64,000 bases of DNA. Source: CALBTQ01 sp036725605. GTDB lineage: Bacteria; Lernaellota; Lernaellaia; Lernaellales; Lernaellaceae. Positions 46,581 through 54,189 of this stretch are shown here, piece by piece. Position 1 is the stretch's first letter. Each line of letters starts with the position of its first letter. Position numbers and translations under genes: made by a program. Under the pieces are notes generated by a model. The model ran no database searches. It was not told the DNA's origin and saw nothing but the letters and a program-made list of their open reading frames with translations. The DNA lies in NCBI GenBank assembly GCA_036725605.1, contig DAIMDW010000030.1, forward strand, positions 1-64,000, read 5' to 3'.

Positions 46581-46611
46581 TTATCCACAGCCTGTGGGTA
46601 AATGTGGGGAA
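46581..46611. promoter_or_regulatory. Cluster of three DnaA-box-like sites
   Basis: A perfect DnaA box TTATCCACA (46581-46589, plus) is followed by TGTGGGTAA (46593-46601; reverse complement TTACCCACA, one change) and TGTGGGGAA (46603-46611; TTCCCCACA, two changes). Immediately beside them, 46505-46545 is very AT-rich (ATATATTTAAATAAAAG). This could be a DnaA-controlled regulatory site for the dcw operon or part of a replication origin; no dnaA, dnaN or gidA is nearby. Confidence 0.6.
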
Positions 46612-46712
46612 AACTTTTTCGGCGGATTTATCGCATAGTCGAATATCCGAAAATCGGGCGCGCACACGGATGGCCTTGGACCGCTAAATATAGAGCGGCC
46701 CCTTATTGGGCA

Positions 46713-46726
46713 CACAACATGTTGTG
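46713..46726. other. Perfect 14-bp palindrome CACAACATGTTGTG
   Basis: Lies 61 bases from the stop of the Nudix gene in a gene-free stretch (46505-46786). Another small inverted repeat, CCGCT/AGCGG, spans 46681-46698. Dyads of this size are usual for dimeric repressors; no regulator gene is adjacent. Confidence 0.5.
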
Positions 46727-46786
46727 GTTGGATGCGGAAGGAAAAGAAGGGGAGTTCGTCAAATTAACGTCACTACCCTACCGGAA

Positions 46787-47191
46787 TCAATAGCGGCCGG
46801 AGAAATAATCCACAAGAATTTGACGGTGATCGAAGGCCAGATCGAGGGCCAGCGCCTCATCTTCGGTGAAGACGCCCAGGTGCTTCGCGTCGTCCGCCGC
46901 GCGCGGCTCGCCGACCGCCTCGGCCTCGAACACGACCGACAGGGTGTGCAAACGCGTGTCGCGCCCGGGGTCGCTGTACACGTGCATCTGGCGCACGAGG
47001 GTGACGTCGAGGTTGGTCTCCTCCCTCGCCTCGCGCACCGCCGCCGTTTCGGCCGACTCGCCCCGGTCGACAAACCCCCCGGGAATCGCCCAGCCGTGCG
47101 GCGGGTTTTTGCGCTCGATCAGCACAATGCGCCGGTCAGGCAAACGGATAATGATGTCCACAGTGCAGTACGGCGTTTCCGGCGGCCACAT
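46787..47191 (-). CDS. Nudix hydrolase
   Basis: 134-residue Nudix protein that should cleave a nucleoside diphosphate linked to another moiety. The Nudix box GGFVDRGESAETAAVREARE is followed by ETNLDV and fits G-x5-E-x7-R-E-U-x-E-E, with Asn where Gly is usual at the end. WAIPGGFVDRGE resembles ADP-ribose pyrophosphatase-type members. GAGGTGATCG precedes the ATG at 47191. Divergent from the nitroreductase-like gene. Confidence 0.9.
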   Translation of the reverse strand: MWPPETPYCTVDIIIRLPDRRIVLIERKNPPHGWAIPGGFVDRGESAETAAVREAREETNLDVTLVRQMHVYSDPGRDTRLHTLSVVFEAEAVGEPRAADDAKHLGVFTEDEALALDLAFDHRQILVDYFSGRY

Positions 47192-47307
47192 CGATCACCT
47201 CGTCGTCGGTTTTTCCCACCATGAACTTCGCCCCCGCCGCCGTCAAGGGTGACGACGCCGAAGGTCATGATTGAAACGTGTTACCTATTGTCCTGATTGT
47301 TCCAATT

Positions 47308-47366
47308 CATTCCGCATTCCGCATTCGAAATTCCGCATTGGAGGCATTCGCCATTCCGCATTGGAG
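47308..47366. repeat. Degenerate CATTCCGCATT repeats
   Basis: The 218-base gap between the divergent Nudix and nitroreductase genes has four to five copies of the element ATTCCGCATT(C/G), some followed by GGAG. They resemble short dispersed direct repeats; a promoter for the nitroreductase gene probably overlaps them, but no clear -35/-10 pair is seen. Confidence 0.5.
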
Positions 47367-47409
47367 AAGGTCGTGTTAAACTTGCGGCAAACGTACTATG
47401 GAGTAAGCC

Positions 47410-48084
47410 ATGAAAAAGTTGATTGCCCTATCCGCGCTTTGCGCCTTGGTGTCCTTGTTGCTGATCGCCGCGCCCGCGATGGCGGAAGAGACGCGGTCGA
47501 TCCAACTGCCCGCGCCGCAGACCGACGGCGGCCGGCCGCTGATGCAGGCGCTCCAAGAGCGTCGATCCAATCGCGAGTTCGCCGGCGACAAGCTGCCGCC
47601 GCAGGTGCTGTCCGATCTGCTGTGGGCCGCCGACGGCGTCAACCGGCCCGACGACGGCCGGCGCACCGCGCCCTCGGCGATGAACTGGCAGGAGATCGAC
47701 ATCTACGTCGCCCTGGCCGAAGGGCTGTATCTGTACGAACCCAAAACGCACAGCCTGAAGCTGATCGTCGCGCAGGATCTGCGCGGCAAAACCGGCAAGC
47801 AGGGCTTCGTCGACGACGCGCCGCTGAACCTGATTTACGTCGCCGACCACAAGCGCATCGGGCTGATGACCAAGGCGGTCACCTCGACCGAAGACCGCGC
47901 GCTCTACACCGCCGCCGACACCGGCTGCATCGTGCAGAACGTCTACCTCTTCTGCGCCTCGGCCGGCCTGTCCACGGTGGTGCGCGGCTGGATCGACCGC
48001 GACGGCCTCGCCAAGGCGATGAACCTACGCGACGACCAGAAGATCATCCTGGCGCAAACGGTGGGTTATCCGAAAAAGAAGTGA
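47410..48084 (+). CDS. Exported nitroreductase-family protein (SagB-type)
   Basis: 224 residues with a cleavable signal peptide (MKKLIALSALCALVSLLLIA, cut after AMA at about 25). The body is a compact nitroreductase: LMQALQERRSNREFAGDKLP (FMN-phosphate site), LLWAADGVNRPDDGRRTAPSAMN, and a C-terminal half with AADTGCIVQNVYLFCASAGL. The pattern matches SagB/ThcOx-like nitroreductases. An FMN enzyme in the periplasm is unusual. GGAG 7 bases upstream of ATG. Last GC-rich gene before the compositional break at about 48.1 kb. Confidence 0.85.
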   Translation: MKKLIALSALCALVSLLLIAAPAMAEETRSIQLPAPQTDGGRPLMQALQERRSNREFAGDKLPPQVLSDLLWAADGVNRPDDGRRTAPSAMNWQEIDIYVALAEGLYLYEPKTHSLKLIVAQDLRGKTGKQGFVDDAPLNLIYVADHKRIGLMTKAVTSTEDRALYTAADTGCIVQNVYLFCASAGLSTVVRGWIDRDGLAKAMNLRDDQKIILAQTVGYPKKK

Positions 48085-48164
48085 GGTTGGTTTGGATCGC
48101 CGCCTGCTTACTGTTCGGGAAGATCGTAACTAATTCATGTAATTCAAATGATTCATCAATTCCC

Positions 48165-50072
48165 TTATGATAATTCTCCATCAAAAACTTTTAACCATTT
48201 AAATTTTTCAAGACTTCCTTCTGGTAATATTCTAACTTGGTATGCTTTTAATTCTTTTTCATATTTAATATTGCCTATTACTTGTTGTTCTTGCATATTT
48301 GCCAGCTTAAATTTTGAGTTCATTGTATCTGGATATACGTAGACTTCTTTAGTTAAAGCTGAGGCATCCTGTAACCACTCAACATTGGAATCATAGAATG
48401 AATTTACACAAACAAATTTTTCATTTAGTTGCAAAATTCGACCAGAACTTGCCTGAGTAATAACATAACCTCCATTTCCGTCGGACTTTAAACCATGCGG
48501 ATGATCCAGTCCAGAAAGTGAAATTGTCGTCTTATTGTTTTTCATATCAATTCTCACAATTTGTCCCTGATGAAATAATGAAGCGTAAATAACTTTATCT
48601 TCACTACGTGAAATCACCACACTATTAACATGAGTCGCTTGTCGTCTTGTTGGATATAACCTTGGTCGGTGATCAATATTGCTATCAACAATACGAATGT
48701 GACCATCTGGAGTCATTTGGTAACCATGACGAGTTGAGATCCATACGTAATAAGGCTTTTTATTAACATGATCATATACTACAACACTATCAGTTCCTGA
48801 GCATGAAACAGCAAGTAATCCATTATAGTAATCCAGTGAATGTAGGTGGTTAAACAAAGGATGACTATATATTGTTGTTAATCTCTCTGGAGTAATGCTC
48901 ACAATACTATTAGTTCCCTGGCATGCAATAATGAATTCTTCTTCCTCTGGAATATATACAAATCCGGTTGGTCTTCCTAATTTGAGACTTATGTGTTTAT
49001 CAGGTTTTCCCATTTCGAAGATTCTCAGTATTCCATCACTTGTACGTGGCGGCATTGACAAGGCGCCACGTACTCCTTTTTTTACTAAGGGATCATGAGC
49101 CAGATAAAAATCTATCATTTCTGGAAGATTCATTGTTGGAAAGCTTGCCGCCAAAACTACATTTGAAAAATGTGGATTAATCTTATCAACTACTACATTT
49201 TGAGAAGACTCTTTTCCCCTATTAGTAATTCTTTCATCTGAACATATAACATTAATCGGTTCGCTATTAAATTGGTTCTTATTTATTACCCCGCGATTAT
49301 ATTCTGATAATATTTGATCATATAACCTCTGAAAGAAATCTTCATCATCTTCATTAGAAACCACTAAATTGGCTCGACTGGACTGAGACTCTTGGTGGTG
49401 AATATATAACTCTATTCTTGCCCATCCATTAATTGATTTCGGATCAACTAACCAAATTCCAGTTGTCGGAAAGCTATTGTAGTATGAGTAGTCAACGGGA
49501 TATCCTTCTTGAATAAGATCATTTAATCGAGTTGTAAACGTTTTAATATTCAACCGGATCGCTTGGGATTCTAATCCTGTAAGTGAAGCAACTTCATCCA
49601 ATGCTTTGTAGTCGGGGGATAACATTAAAAAATGTACCTTTGGCGATGATTTCCGCCTAAAAAAATCTTTTAAAGCGCCAGGAAAACCATCTGCCAATAA
49701 TTTTGAAAAGGTAATGCCCTTTATATAGATCTCTTCATTGGCTAAACTGACAATAGAAACAGGATCCTGCTCTTCTGGGAGATCGGTTCGTCGCAAATAA
49801 ACAGCACTCACTGGAAGTTGAATACCTTTTTTAAATGCTTGCACAGCATCATGGATGAGCTGTTGTTGAAGAAAGCCTTTAAAAATAATTTCCATTGCTG
49901 CAACTGCCAACAAAGCCGTTGCTGCATTTGATAATAGATTGCTTGACCAAGTGGGTATAATTTCCCATGTTAACGCATGAATGAGAAGAAGCAAAAATGA
50001 AGTTGCCAATACTGCGAAGCTTGTACTTGAATGAGATTCGAGTAGACTTTTTAGTCTATTTCTTTTCTTCAT
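48165..50072 (-). CDS. Two-helix membrane protein with PLD-like middle and C-terminal NHL-like propeller
   Basis: 635 residues in strikingly AT-rich DNA. Two transmembrane helices (about 18-36 and 46-66) lead to a cytoplasmic middle domain (about 85-255: EEIYIKGITFSKLL, SPKVHFLMLSPDYKALDEV, GIWLVDPKS), which looks like a phospholipase-D-fold or STIR-like sensor module without an HKD motif. The C-terminal half (about 290-560) is a propeller with blades such as RPTGFVYIPEEEEFIIACQG and HPHGLKSDGNGGYVITQAS. AGGAA precedes the ATG. I know no named family with this architecture. The composition suggests horizontal gain. Confidence 0.8.
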   Translation of the reverse strand: MKKRNRLKSLLESHSSTSFAVLATSFLLLLIHALTWEIIPTWSSNLLSNAATALLAVAAMEIIFKGFLQQQLIHDAVQAFKKGIQLPVSAVYLRRTDLPEEQDPVSIVSLANEEIYIKGITFSKLLADGFPGALKDFFRRKSSPKVHFLMLSPDYKALDEVASLTGLESQAIRLNIKTFTTRLNDLIQEGYPVDYSYYNSFPTTGIWLVDPKSINGWARIELYIHHQESQSSRANLVVSNEDDEDFFQRLYDQILSEYNRGVINKNQFNSEPINVICSDERITNRGKESSQNVVVDKINPHFSNVVLAASFPTMNLPEMIDFYLAHDPLVKKGVRGALSMPPRTSDGILRIFEMGKPDKHISLKLGRPTGFVYIPEEEEFIIACQGTNSIVSITPERLTTIYSHPLFNHLHSLDYYNGLLAVSCSGTDSVVVYDHVNKKPYYVWISTRHGYQMTPDGHIRIVDSNIDHRPRLYPTRRQATHVNSVVISRSEDKVIYASLFHQGQIVRIDMKNNKTTISLSGLDHPHGLKSDGNGGYVITQASSGRILQLNEKFVCVNSFYDSNVEWLQDASALTKEVYVYPDTMNSKFKLANMQEQQVIGNIKYEKELKAYQVRILPEGSLEKFKWLKVFDGELS

Positions 50073-50308
50073 TATTTATTCCTACTGTACAAAAGATTAC
50101 AAAACATTTCTTAAGGGATTTTTATATTAAACAATATTTTTATGTAAATTTGAATAATGAATGATAGTTTTTTTTAAATATCAAAGTGCATCGAAACATC
50201 TAGGGAAATTGGGGATTTTTACACTCTCTAACTTTTTACAGCGAATATATATTCCTGGTTTTTCACAATATAGCCACTCAACTACCCGAATGATAGAATC
50301 GTCGCCCT
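50073..50308. other. AT-rich gene-free spacer
   Basis: Upstream region of the AT-rich membrane-propeller gene. It is dominated by A/T runs with no convincing gene, RNA or palindrome; it probably contains that gene's promoter. It leads directly into the left copy of the long inverted repeat. Confidence 0.4.
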
Positions 50309-50520
50309 TCGAACGCTTGTACTATTGGCGTGGGACACTTTTTCCCATGTGTCCCACGGTCCATTTTTATAACCTACTGATATCGAAGGAGACTCGTAAG
50401 AAAATGGCGTGGGACAAAGTGTCCCAAAGTGTCCCATTTATCCCAAAAAACTGGGACATGAAGGAATCATGTTCCTACCCAATCCATGGATAAACCGGGA
50501 CACGTAACGAGTACATGTCC
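50309..50520 (+). repeat. Long inverted repeat, left copy
   Basis: About 212 bases that match 53629-53830 in reverse complement with few differences. Landmarks: CTATTGGCGTGGGACAC, CCCATGTGTCCCACGG, TATCCCAAAAAACTGGGACA, ATGGATAAACCGGGACACGT. Each copy contains an internal hairpin GTGGGACAC/GTGTCCCAC (50331-50357 here) and several TGTCCC/GGGACA motifs. The left copy has an additional 10-base unit (AAAGTGTCCC repeated). No transposase is present. It ends six bases before the coaBC stop. Confidence 0.9.
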
Positions 50521-50526
50521 CCGATT

Positions 50527-51705
50527 TTAAAACAGCTTCTCCAAAATGGCGAAGGCGAGGTCCTCTTTGGGCATTTTGGGCAGCGGGACGACCCGACCGT
50601 CGGCGAAGAGGATGCGCACCTCGTTGTGGTCGCTGTCGAAGCCGATGCCCTTTTGCGCCACGTCGTTGGCCACGATCGCATCGAGCTTCTTGCGCTCCAT
50701 TTTGGCCCGCGCCTTGGTTTCGGCCTCGCCGGTCTCGGCCGCGAAACCGACCACGAACTGGTGCTTTTTGCGCGCGGCCACCGCGGCGATGATGTCCGGG
50801 TTGCGCTCCAGCGGCACCGCGTCGGGGCACTGGTCCTTGGGCAGCTTGGCCTCGGTCGAGGTCGCCGGGCGGAAGTCGGCCACGGCGGCGGTCATGATCA
50901 GCGCGTCGGTCGCGTCGAAGTGCTCGTCGACAGCCTGGGCCATTTCGCGCGCGGTCTCGACCCAGACGATCTCGATGTCCAGCGGATCGGGCAGCACGGT
51001 CGGCCCGCTGACCAGCGTGACCTCCGCGCCCAGGTTGCGCGCCGCCTTGGCCAGCGCGTAGCCCATCTTGCCGCTGGAACGATTGGAGATATACCGCACC
51101 GGGTCCAGCGGTTCGCGCGTCGGCCCGGCGGTGATGAGGATCTTCTTGCCCGCCAGCGGCTTGTGGCTGACCAGCGCCGCGGCGGCTTCGAGGATCCGCG
51201 CCGGTTCGCACATGCGTCCCCACCCTTCGTCGCCACAGGCGACCTCGCCTTTTTCCGGCCCGATGAATTGCACGCCGCGCTCGGCCAGCCGGGCGCAGTT
51301 GTCGCGCACCGCCGCGTGCGTCCACATGCGCGGATTCATCGCCGGGGCGAGCAACACCGGCGCGTTGGTGGCCAGCAGCGTGGTGGTCAGCAGATCGTCG
51401 GCGATGCCGTTGGCGTACTTGCCAATCACATTGGCCGTCGCCGGCGCAACGATCACGAGCTGCGCGCGATCCGACAAACTGGTGTGCTGAATGTCCGAGG
51501 TCGACAACAGGGTAAACGTCTCGATATACACCGGCCGCGCGGTGAGCGTCTGGAAGGTCAGCGGCGTGATGAACTCGGTGGCGTTTTTGGTCATGATCAC
51601 GTCGACCGTCGCGCCCGCCTTGATCAGCAGCCGCACCAGCTCGGCCGTTTTGTACGCGGCGATGCCGCCGGTCACGCCCACGAGCACCTGTTTGTCGCGC
51701 AGCAT
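50527..51705 (-). CDS. coaBC: Bifunctional phosphopantothenoylcysteine synthetase/decarboxylase CoaBC
   Basis: Two steps of coenzyme A synthesis in one protein, 392 residues. The N-terminal decarboxylase half (about 1-180) has VLVGVTGGIAAYKTAEL, the FMN-binding region, APAMNPRMW (PxMNxxMW motif) and ACGDEGWGRM, the clamp with catalytic Cys. The C-terminal synthetase half (about 185-390) has ITAGPTREPLDPVRYISNRS and SSGKMGYALA. AGGAGGACG before the ATG. It is the last gene of a three-gene minus-strand block of host-like composition, fully enclosed by the inverted repeats. Confidence 0.97.
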   Translation of the reverse strand: MLRDKQVLVGVTGGIAAYKTAELVRLLIKAGATVDVIMTKNATEFITPLTFQTLTARPVYIETFTLLSTSDIQHTSLSDRAQLVIVAPATANVIGKYANGIADDLLTTTLLATNAPVLLAPAMNPRMWTHAAVRDNCARLAERGVQFIGPEKGEVACGDEGWGRMCEPARILEAAAALVSHKPLAGKKILITAGPTREPLDPVRYISNRSSGKMGYALAKAARNLGAEVTLVSGPTVLPDPLDIEIVWVETAREMAQAVDEHFDATDALIMTAAVADFRPATSTEAKLPKDQCPDAVPLERNPDIIAAVAARKKHQFVVGFAAETGEAETKARAKMERKKLDAIVANDVAQKGIGFDSDHNEVRILFADGRVVPLPKMPKEDLAFAILEKLF

Positions 51706-51714
51706 GTCGTCCTC

Positions 51715-52332
51715 CTAAAAGAACGGATTGGTGGTCTTTTCGCGCCCGACGGTCGTTGCCGGACCGTGTCCGGTGAGCACCACCGTTTCGTCGGGCAGGG
51801 TGAAGATCTTCTCCCGGATATTCGTCAACAGCGCCTGCAGGTTGCCGCCGGGAAAATCGGTACGGCCGATCGAGCCGAAAAACAGGGAGTCGCCGGCGAA
51901 CACGTACCCGTCGATCACCAGGCCCACGCCGCAGGGGCTGTGGCCGGGCAGTTCGATCACCCGGAACGACAGCGCGCCCAGTTCGACGGTGTCGCCTTCG
52001 CGCACGGTGCGGTCGGCCGGCGGGCTCGACGGCACGCTCAGCCCGAACATCCGCGCCTGCATTTCCTCGGTGCCCAGCGTCGCGGCCTCGTCGGGATGGG
52101 TGACGATCGGCGCGCCGGTTTTCGCCTTGAGCTCGCCGTTGCCGCCCACGTGATCCCAATGGGTGTGGGTGTTGAAGATCAGTTCGCAGGTCAGCCCGTG
52201 CTCTTCCAGCGCGCGCATGATTTGCGGCACCTGGCCGCCCGGATCGACGACCATCGCTTTTTTCGTCGTCTCATCGCCGACGATATAGGTGTTCACCTGG
52301 ATCGGGCCGGTGGCCAATTGCAGTAGAATCAT
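51715..52332 (-). CDS. Metallo-beta-lactamase-fold hydrolase, glyoxalase II-like
   Basis: 205 residues with the zinc motif THTHWDHVGG, downstream metal ligands in LPGHSPCGVG and FAGDSLFFGSIGRTDFPGG, and final His in LTGHGPATTVGREK. This matches the small YcbL/GloB-like group that hydrolyses thioesters such as S-lactoylglutathione or similar. The ATG at 52332 follows AAAGGAAC; an apparent longer frame is not supported. Ends 9 bases before coaBC, with its stop codon overlapping the coaBC ribosome site. Confidence 0.9.
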   Translation of the reverse strand: MILLQLATGPIQVNTYIVGDETTKKAMVVDPGGQVPQIMRALEEHGLTCELIFNTHTHWDHVGGNGELKAKTGAPIVTHPDEAATLGTEEMQARMFGLSVPSSPPADRTVREGDTVELGALSFRVIELPGHSPCGVGLVIDGYVFAGDSLFFGSIGRTDFPGGNLQALLTNIREKIFTLPDETVVLTGHGPATTVGREKTTNPFF

Positions 52333-52414
52333 CGGGTTCCTTTCCGGTTGCCATGGGGCAAATATCCTAAGCCGCCCCACGCGCCCGGTCAAGTTGCCGC
52401 GACGATTTTGGCGG

Positions 52415-53485
52415 TCAATCGAACATCGCCAGAAGGAACGGTTCGCCGCCGACGTGCACCTCGCTGACGTCCGCCCCCGCCGGAATGCGGGCCACGTTGC
52501 CGCCCGCGCCGATCGCATAGGCGTGGTCGCTCGCGTCGATCGCCAGGTCGATGATCTTGTCGCCGGCGAAGGTCAGCAACTGCGCGTCGCCGCCGGCCGG
52601 CATCTCGTACAACCCGCCCTGCTCGTCGGCGAACAGGATATCGCCCAGGCTGCCCACGGCAATGCGGCTCGGCTGTTGGGCGACGCTCAGCGACGACAGC
52701 GATCCGTCCAGCGGCCGGTGGATGAAGATCAGGCCCGCGTCGGTATCCTGGTCGACGGCCGTGAAATAGATCTGCTGGTCGTTGCCGCAGGTCAGGCCGC
52801 GCACCCGCTCGGGCGTGCCGGTGTTCTCGTAGACGATGCCGTAGGTCTTCGCCTCGGGATCGAACACGTACACGAACGAGTCGTTGGCGGCGAACACGCG
52901 CCCGGCGCTGTCCACGGCCAGATGGCGCAGCTCGCGATCGTCGAACAGGTGCGTCCACGCCTGCGCCGCGCGGTCGAAGGTCCACAGGCCGAACTCGTCG
53001 CCGGTCAGGTCGTTGCTGACGGCGTAGAGCGTTTCGTCATCCGGCGAAAGCGCCATGGCGCACACCGAGGTCGGACTATCCGCCAGCCGCTCGACGGTTG
53101 GCTCCGCGATGGCGATGACGCCGCCGGCATCGGCCAAGAAGACGGTCCGGTCGTCGGCGATGGTCATTGCCTCGATGTCGCCGAAAGCGGGCGCCAGTTC
53201 GGCCAGAGCGTTGAAGGTCGACGGATCGGCGAAGGGCGGCAAGAGGTTGAGGTTGTCCAGGCCGAAAAGCGCGCCATCGGCGTAGAGGAAGTTATCCCAG
53301 AGGTCGCTCCAGCCATCGGCGTCGGGCCAGGCGGTGAAGGGTCCGGCGGCCAGCAACAGGGCATCGAGGGACGCCATCGGGCCGGGATCGTTATCGGAGT
53401 TGTCGTCGTCGTCGTCGTCGCCGCAACCGGCAAGGAGCATGAGCGGCAGTAGGATCGCGGCCAGCCAGGGGAGAGGTAGTCTCAT
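52415..53485 (-). CDS. Asp-rich lipoprotein with propeller-like repeats
   Basis: 356-residue lipoprotein. ATG 53485 follows GGAGGAAAG; signal ends in LLAGC and is followed by GDDDDDDNSDNDPG. The body has propeller-type blades: DSAGRVFAANDSFVYVFDPE, LGDILFADEQGGLYEMPAGG, IDASDHAYAIGAGGNVARIP. It probably displays a beta-propeller on the periplasmic or outer face; function unknown. First of three minus-strand genes within the inverted repeats, 82 bases before the metallo-beta-lactamase gene. Confidence 0.8.
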   Translation of the reverse strand: MRLPLPWLAAILLPLMLLAGCGDDDDDDNSDNDPGPMASLDALLLAAGPFTAWPDADGWSDLWDNFLYADGALFGLDNLNLLPPFADPSTFNALAELAPAFGDIEAMTIADDRTVFLADAGGVIAIAEPTVERLADSPTSVCAMALSPDDETLYAVSNDLTGDEFGLWTFDRAAQAWTHLFDDRELRHLAVDSAGRVFAANDSFVYVFDPEAKTYGIVYENTGTPERVRGLTCGNDQQIYFTAVDQDTDAGLIFIHRPLDGSLSSLSVAQQPSRIAVGSLGDILFADEQGGLYEMPAGGDAQLLTFAGDKIIDLAIDASDHAYAIGAGGNVARIPAGADVSEVHVGGEPFLLAMFD

Positions 53486-53628
53486 GGTCTTTCCTCCCAT
53501 CAATGTATTGGCGGCCTGCATGTGTCCGACAAGTTTCTCAGGTAGTGTAACCCAGCCCGGGTGATAATAACAGGCAAAAAGGCATCAGGGACTTCCGGCG
53601 GGTGTCGGTCGGCGCTGACGCGCATGGG

Positions 53629-53830
53629 ATGTACTTGTTACGTGTCCCGGTTTATCCATGGATTGGGTAGGAACATGATTCCTTCATGTCCCAGTTTTTT
53701 GGGATAAATGGGACACTTTGTCCCACGCTATTTTCTTACGATTCTCCTTTGATATCAATAGGTTATAAAAAAGAGCCGTGGGACACATGGGAAAAAGTGT
53801 CCCACGCCAATAGTATGGTCGTTCGAGCGC
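53629..53830 (-). repeat. Long inverted repeat, right copy
   Basis: Reverse-complement partner of 50309-50520. It begins at GGGATGTACTTGTTACGTGT and runs to ACGCCAATAGTATGGTCGTT and then CGAGCG. The internal hairpin GTGGGACAC/GTGTCCCAC is at 53779-53806. The 3.1 kb between copies is GC-rich and host-like, while both outer flanks are AT-richer, so the repeats mark two composition boundaries. Confidence 0.9.
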
Positions 53831-54189
53831 AAAAATGAATAATGGAGATAGTTACTTTGCCATCCTACCCCCCGAGCCGGATGCCAGAACTCGCTTCATG
53901 ATGCGCGAAGCGGGGCTACAGCTTTCTGTGGACCGCTTGTCATTTCATCGTGGTGAAGCAGAGCGGCGAAGTCCGCCAAACCCTTCTGGGCGGCAGGTTT
54001 TTGCCGATAATAGTTATTGAACTCAAGACAGAGAAAGCGTCCTTGCCTAGAGAATTTGGTGGAGGAAACGTTACTGGTATCGAACTTGACGGGGATTTTT
54101 CGTGTGGGCGGTTAATCACTATCTCATTGATAATAAAGGAAAATAAATTCTCACGCCTTCCGGCAAGTCTGCACGCGTCTTCTCTTTTC
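53831..54189. other. Gene-poor stretch next to the right repeat
   Basis: No convincing gene. A plus-strand frame at 53835-54020 starts with YFAILPPEPDA, faintly like the N-terminus of 2'-5' RNA ligase (LigT) proteins, but it lacks the HxT motifs and stops early; if anything it is a remnant. The rest shows no RNA gene or strong terminator. Confidence 0.3.

Noticed and set aside
47308..47366. CRISPR or iteron array from the CATTCCGCATT repeats
   Set aside because: Units are too short, irregular and without unique spacers; no replication or cas gene is nearby.
48085..48164. tRNA or attachment site at the composition break
   Set aside because: No cloverleaf-like sequence or direct repeat pair with the other end of the island was found, and no integrase is seen in the window.
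50161..50493. A 110-aa plus-strand frame before coaBC
   Set aside because: It crosses the left inverted repeat and has no ribosome site or family match.
53835..54020. Fragment resembling the start of a LigT 2'-5' RNA ligase
   Set aside because: Only about ten residues look similar and no HxT motif follows; too weak to call a pseudogene.
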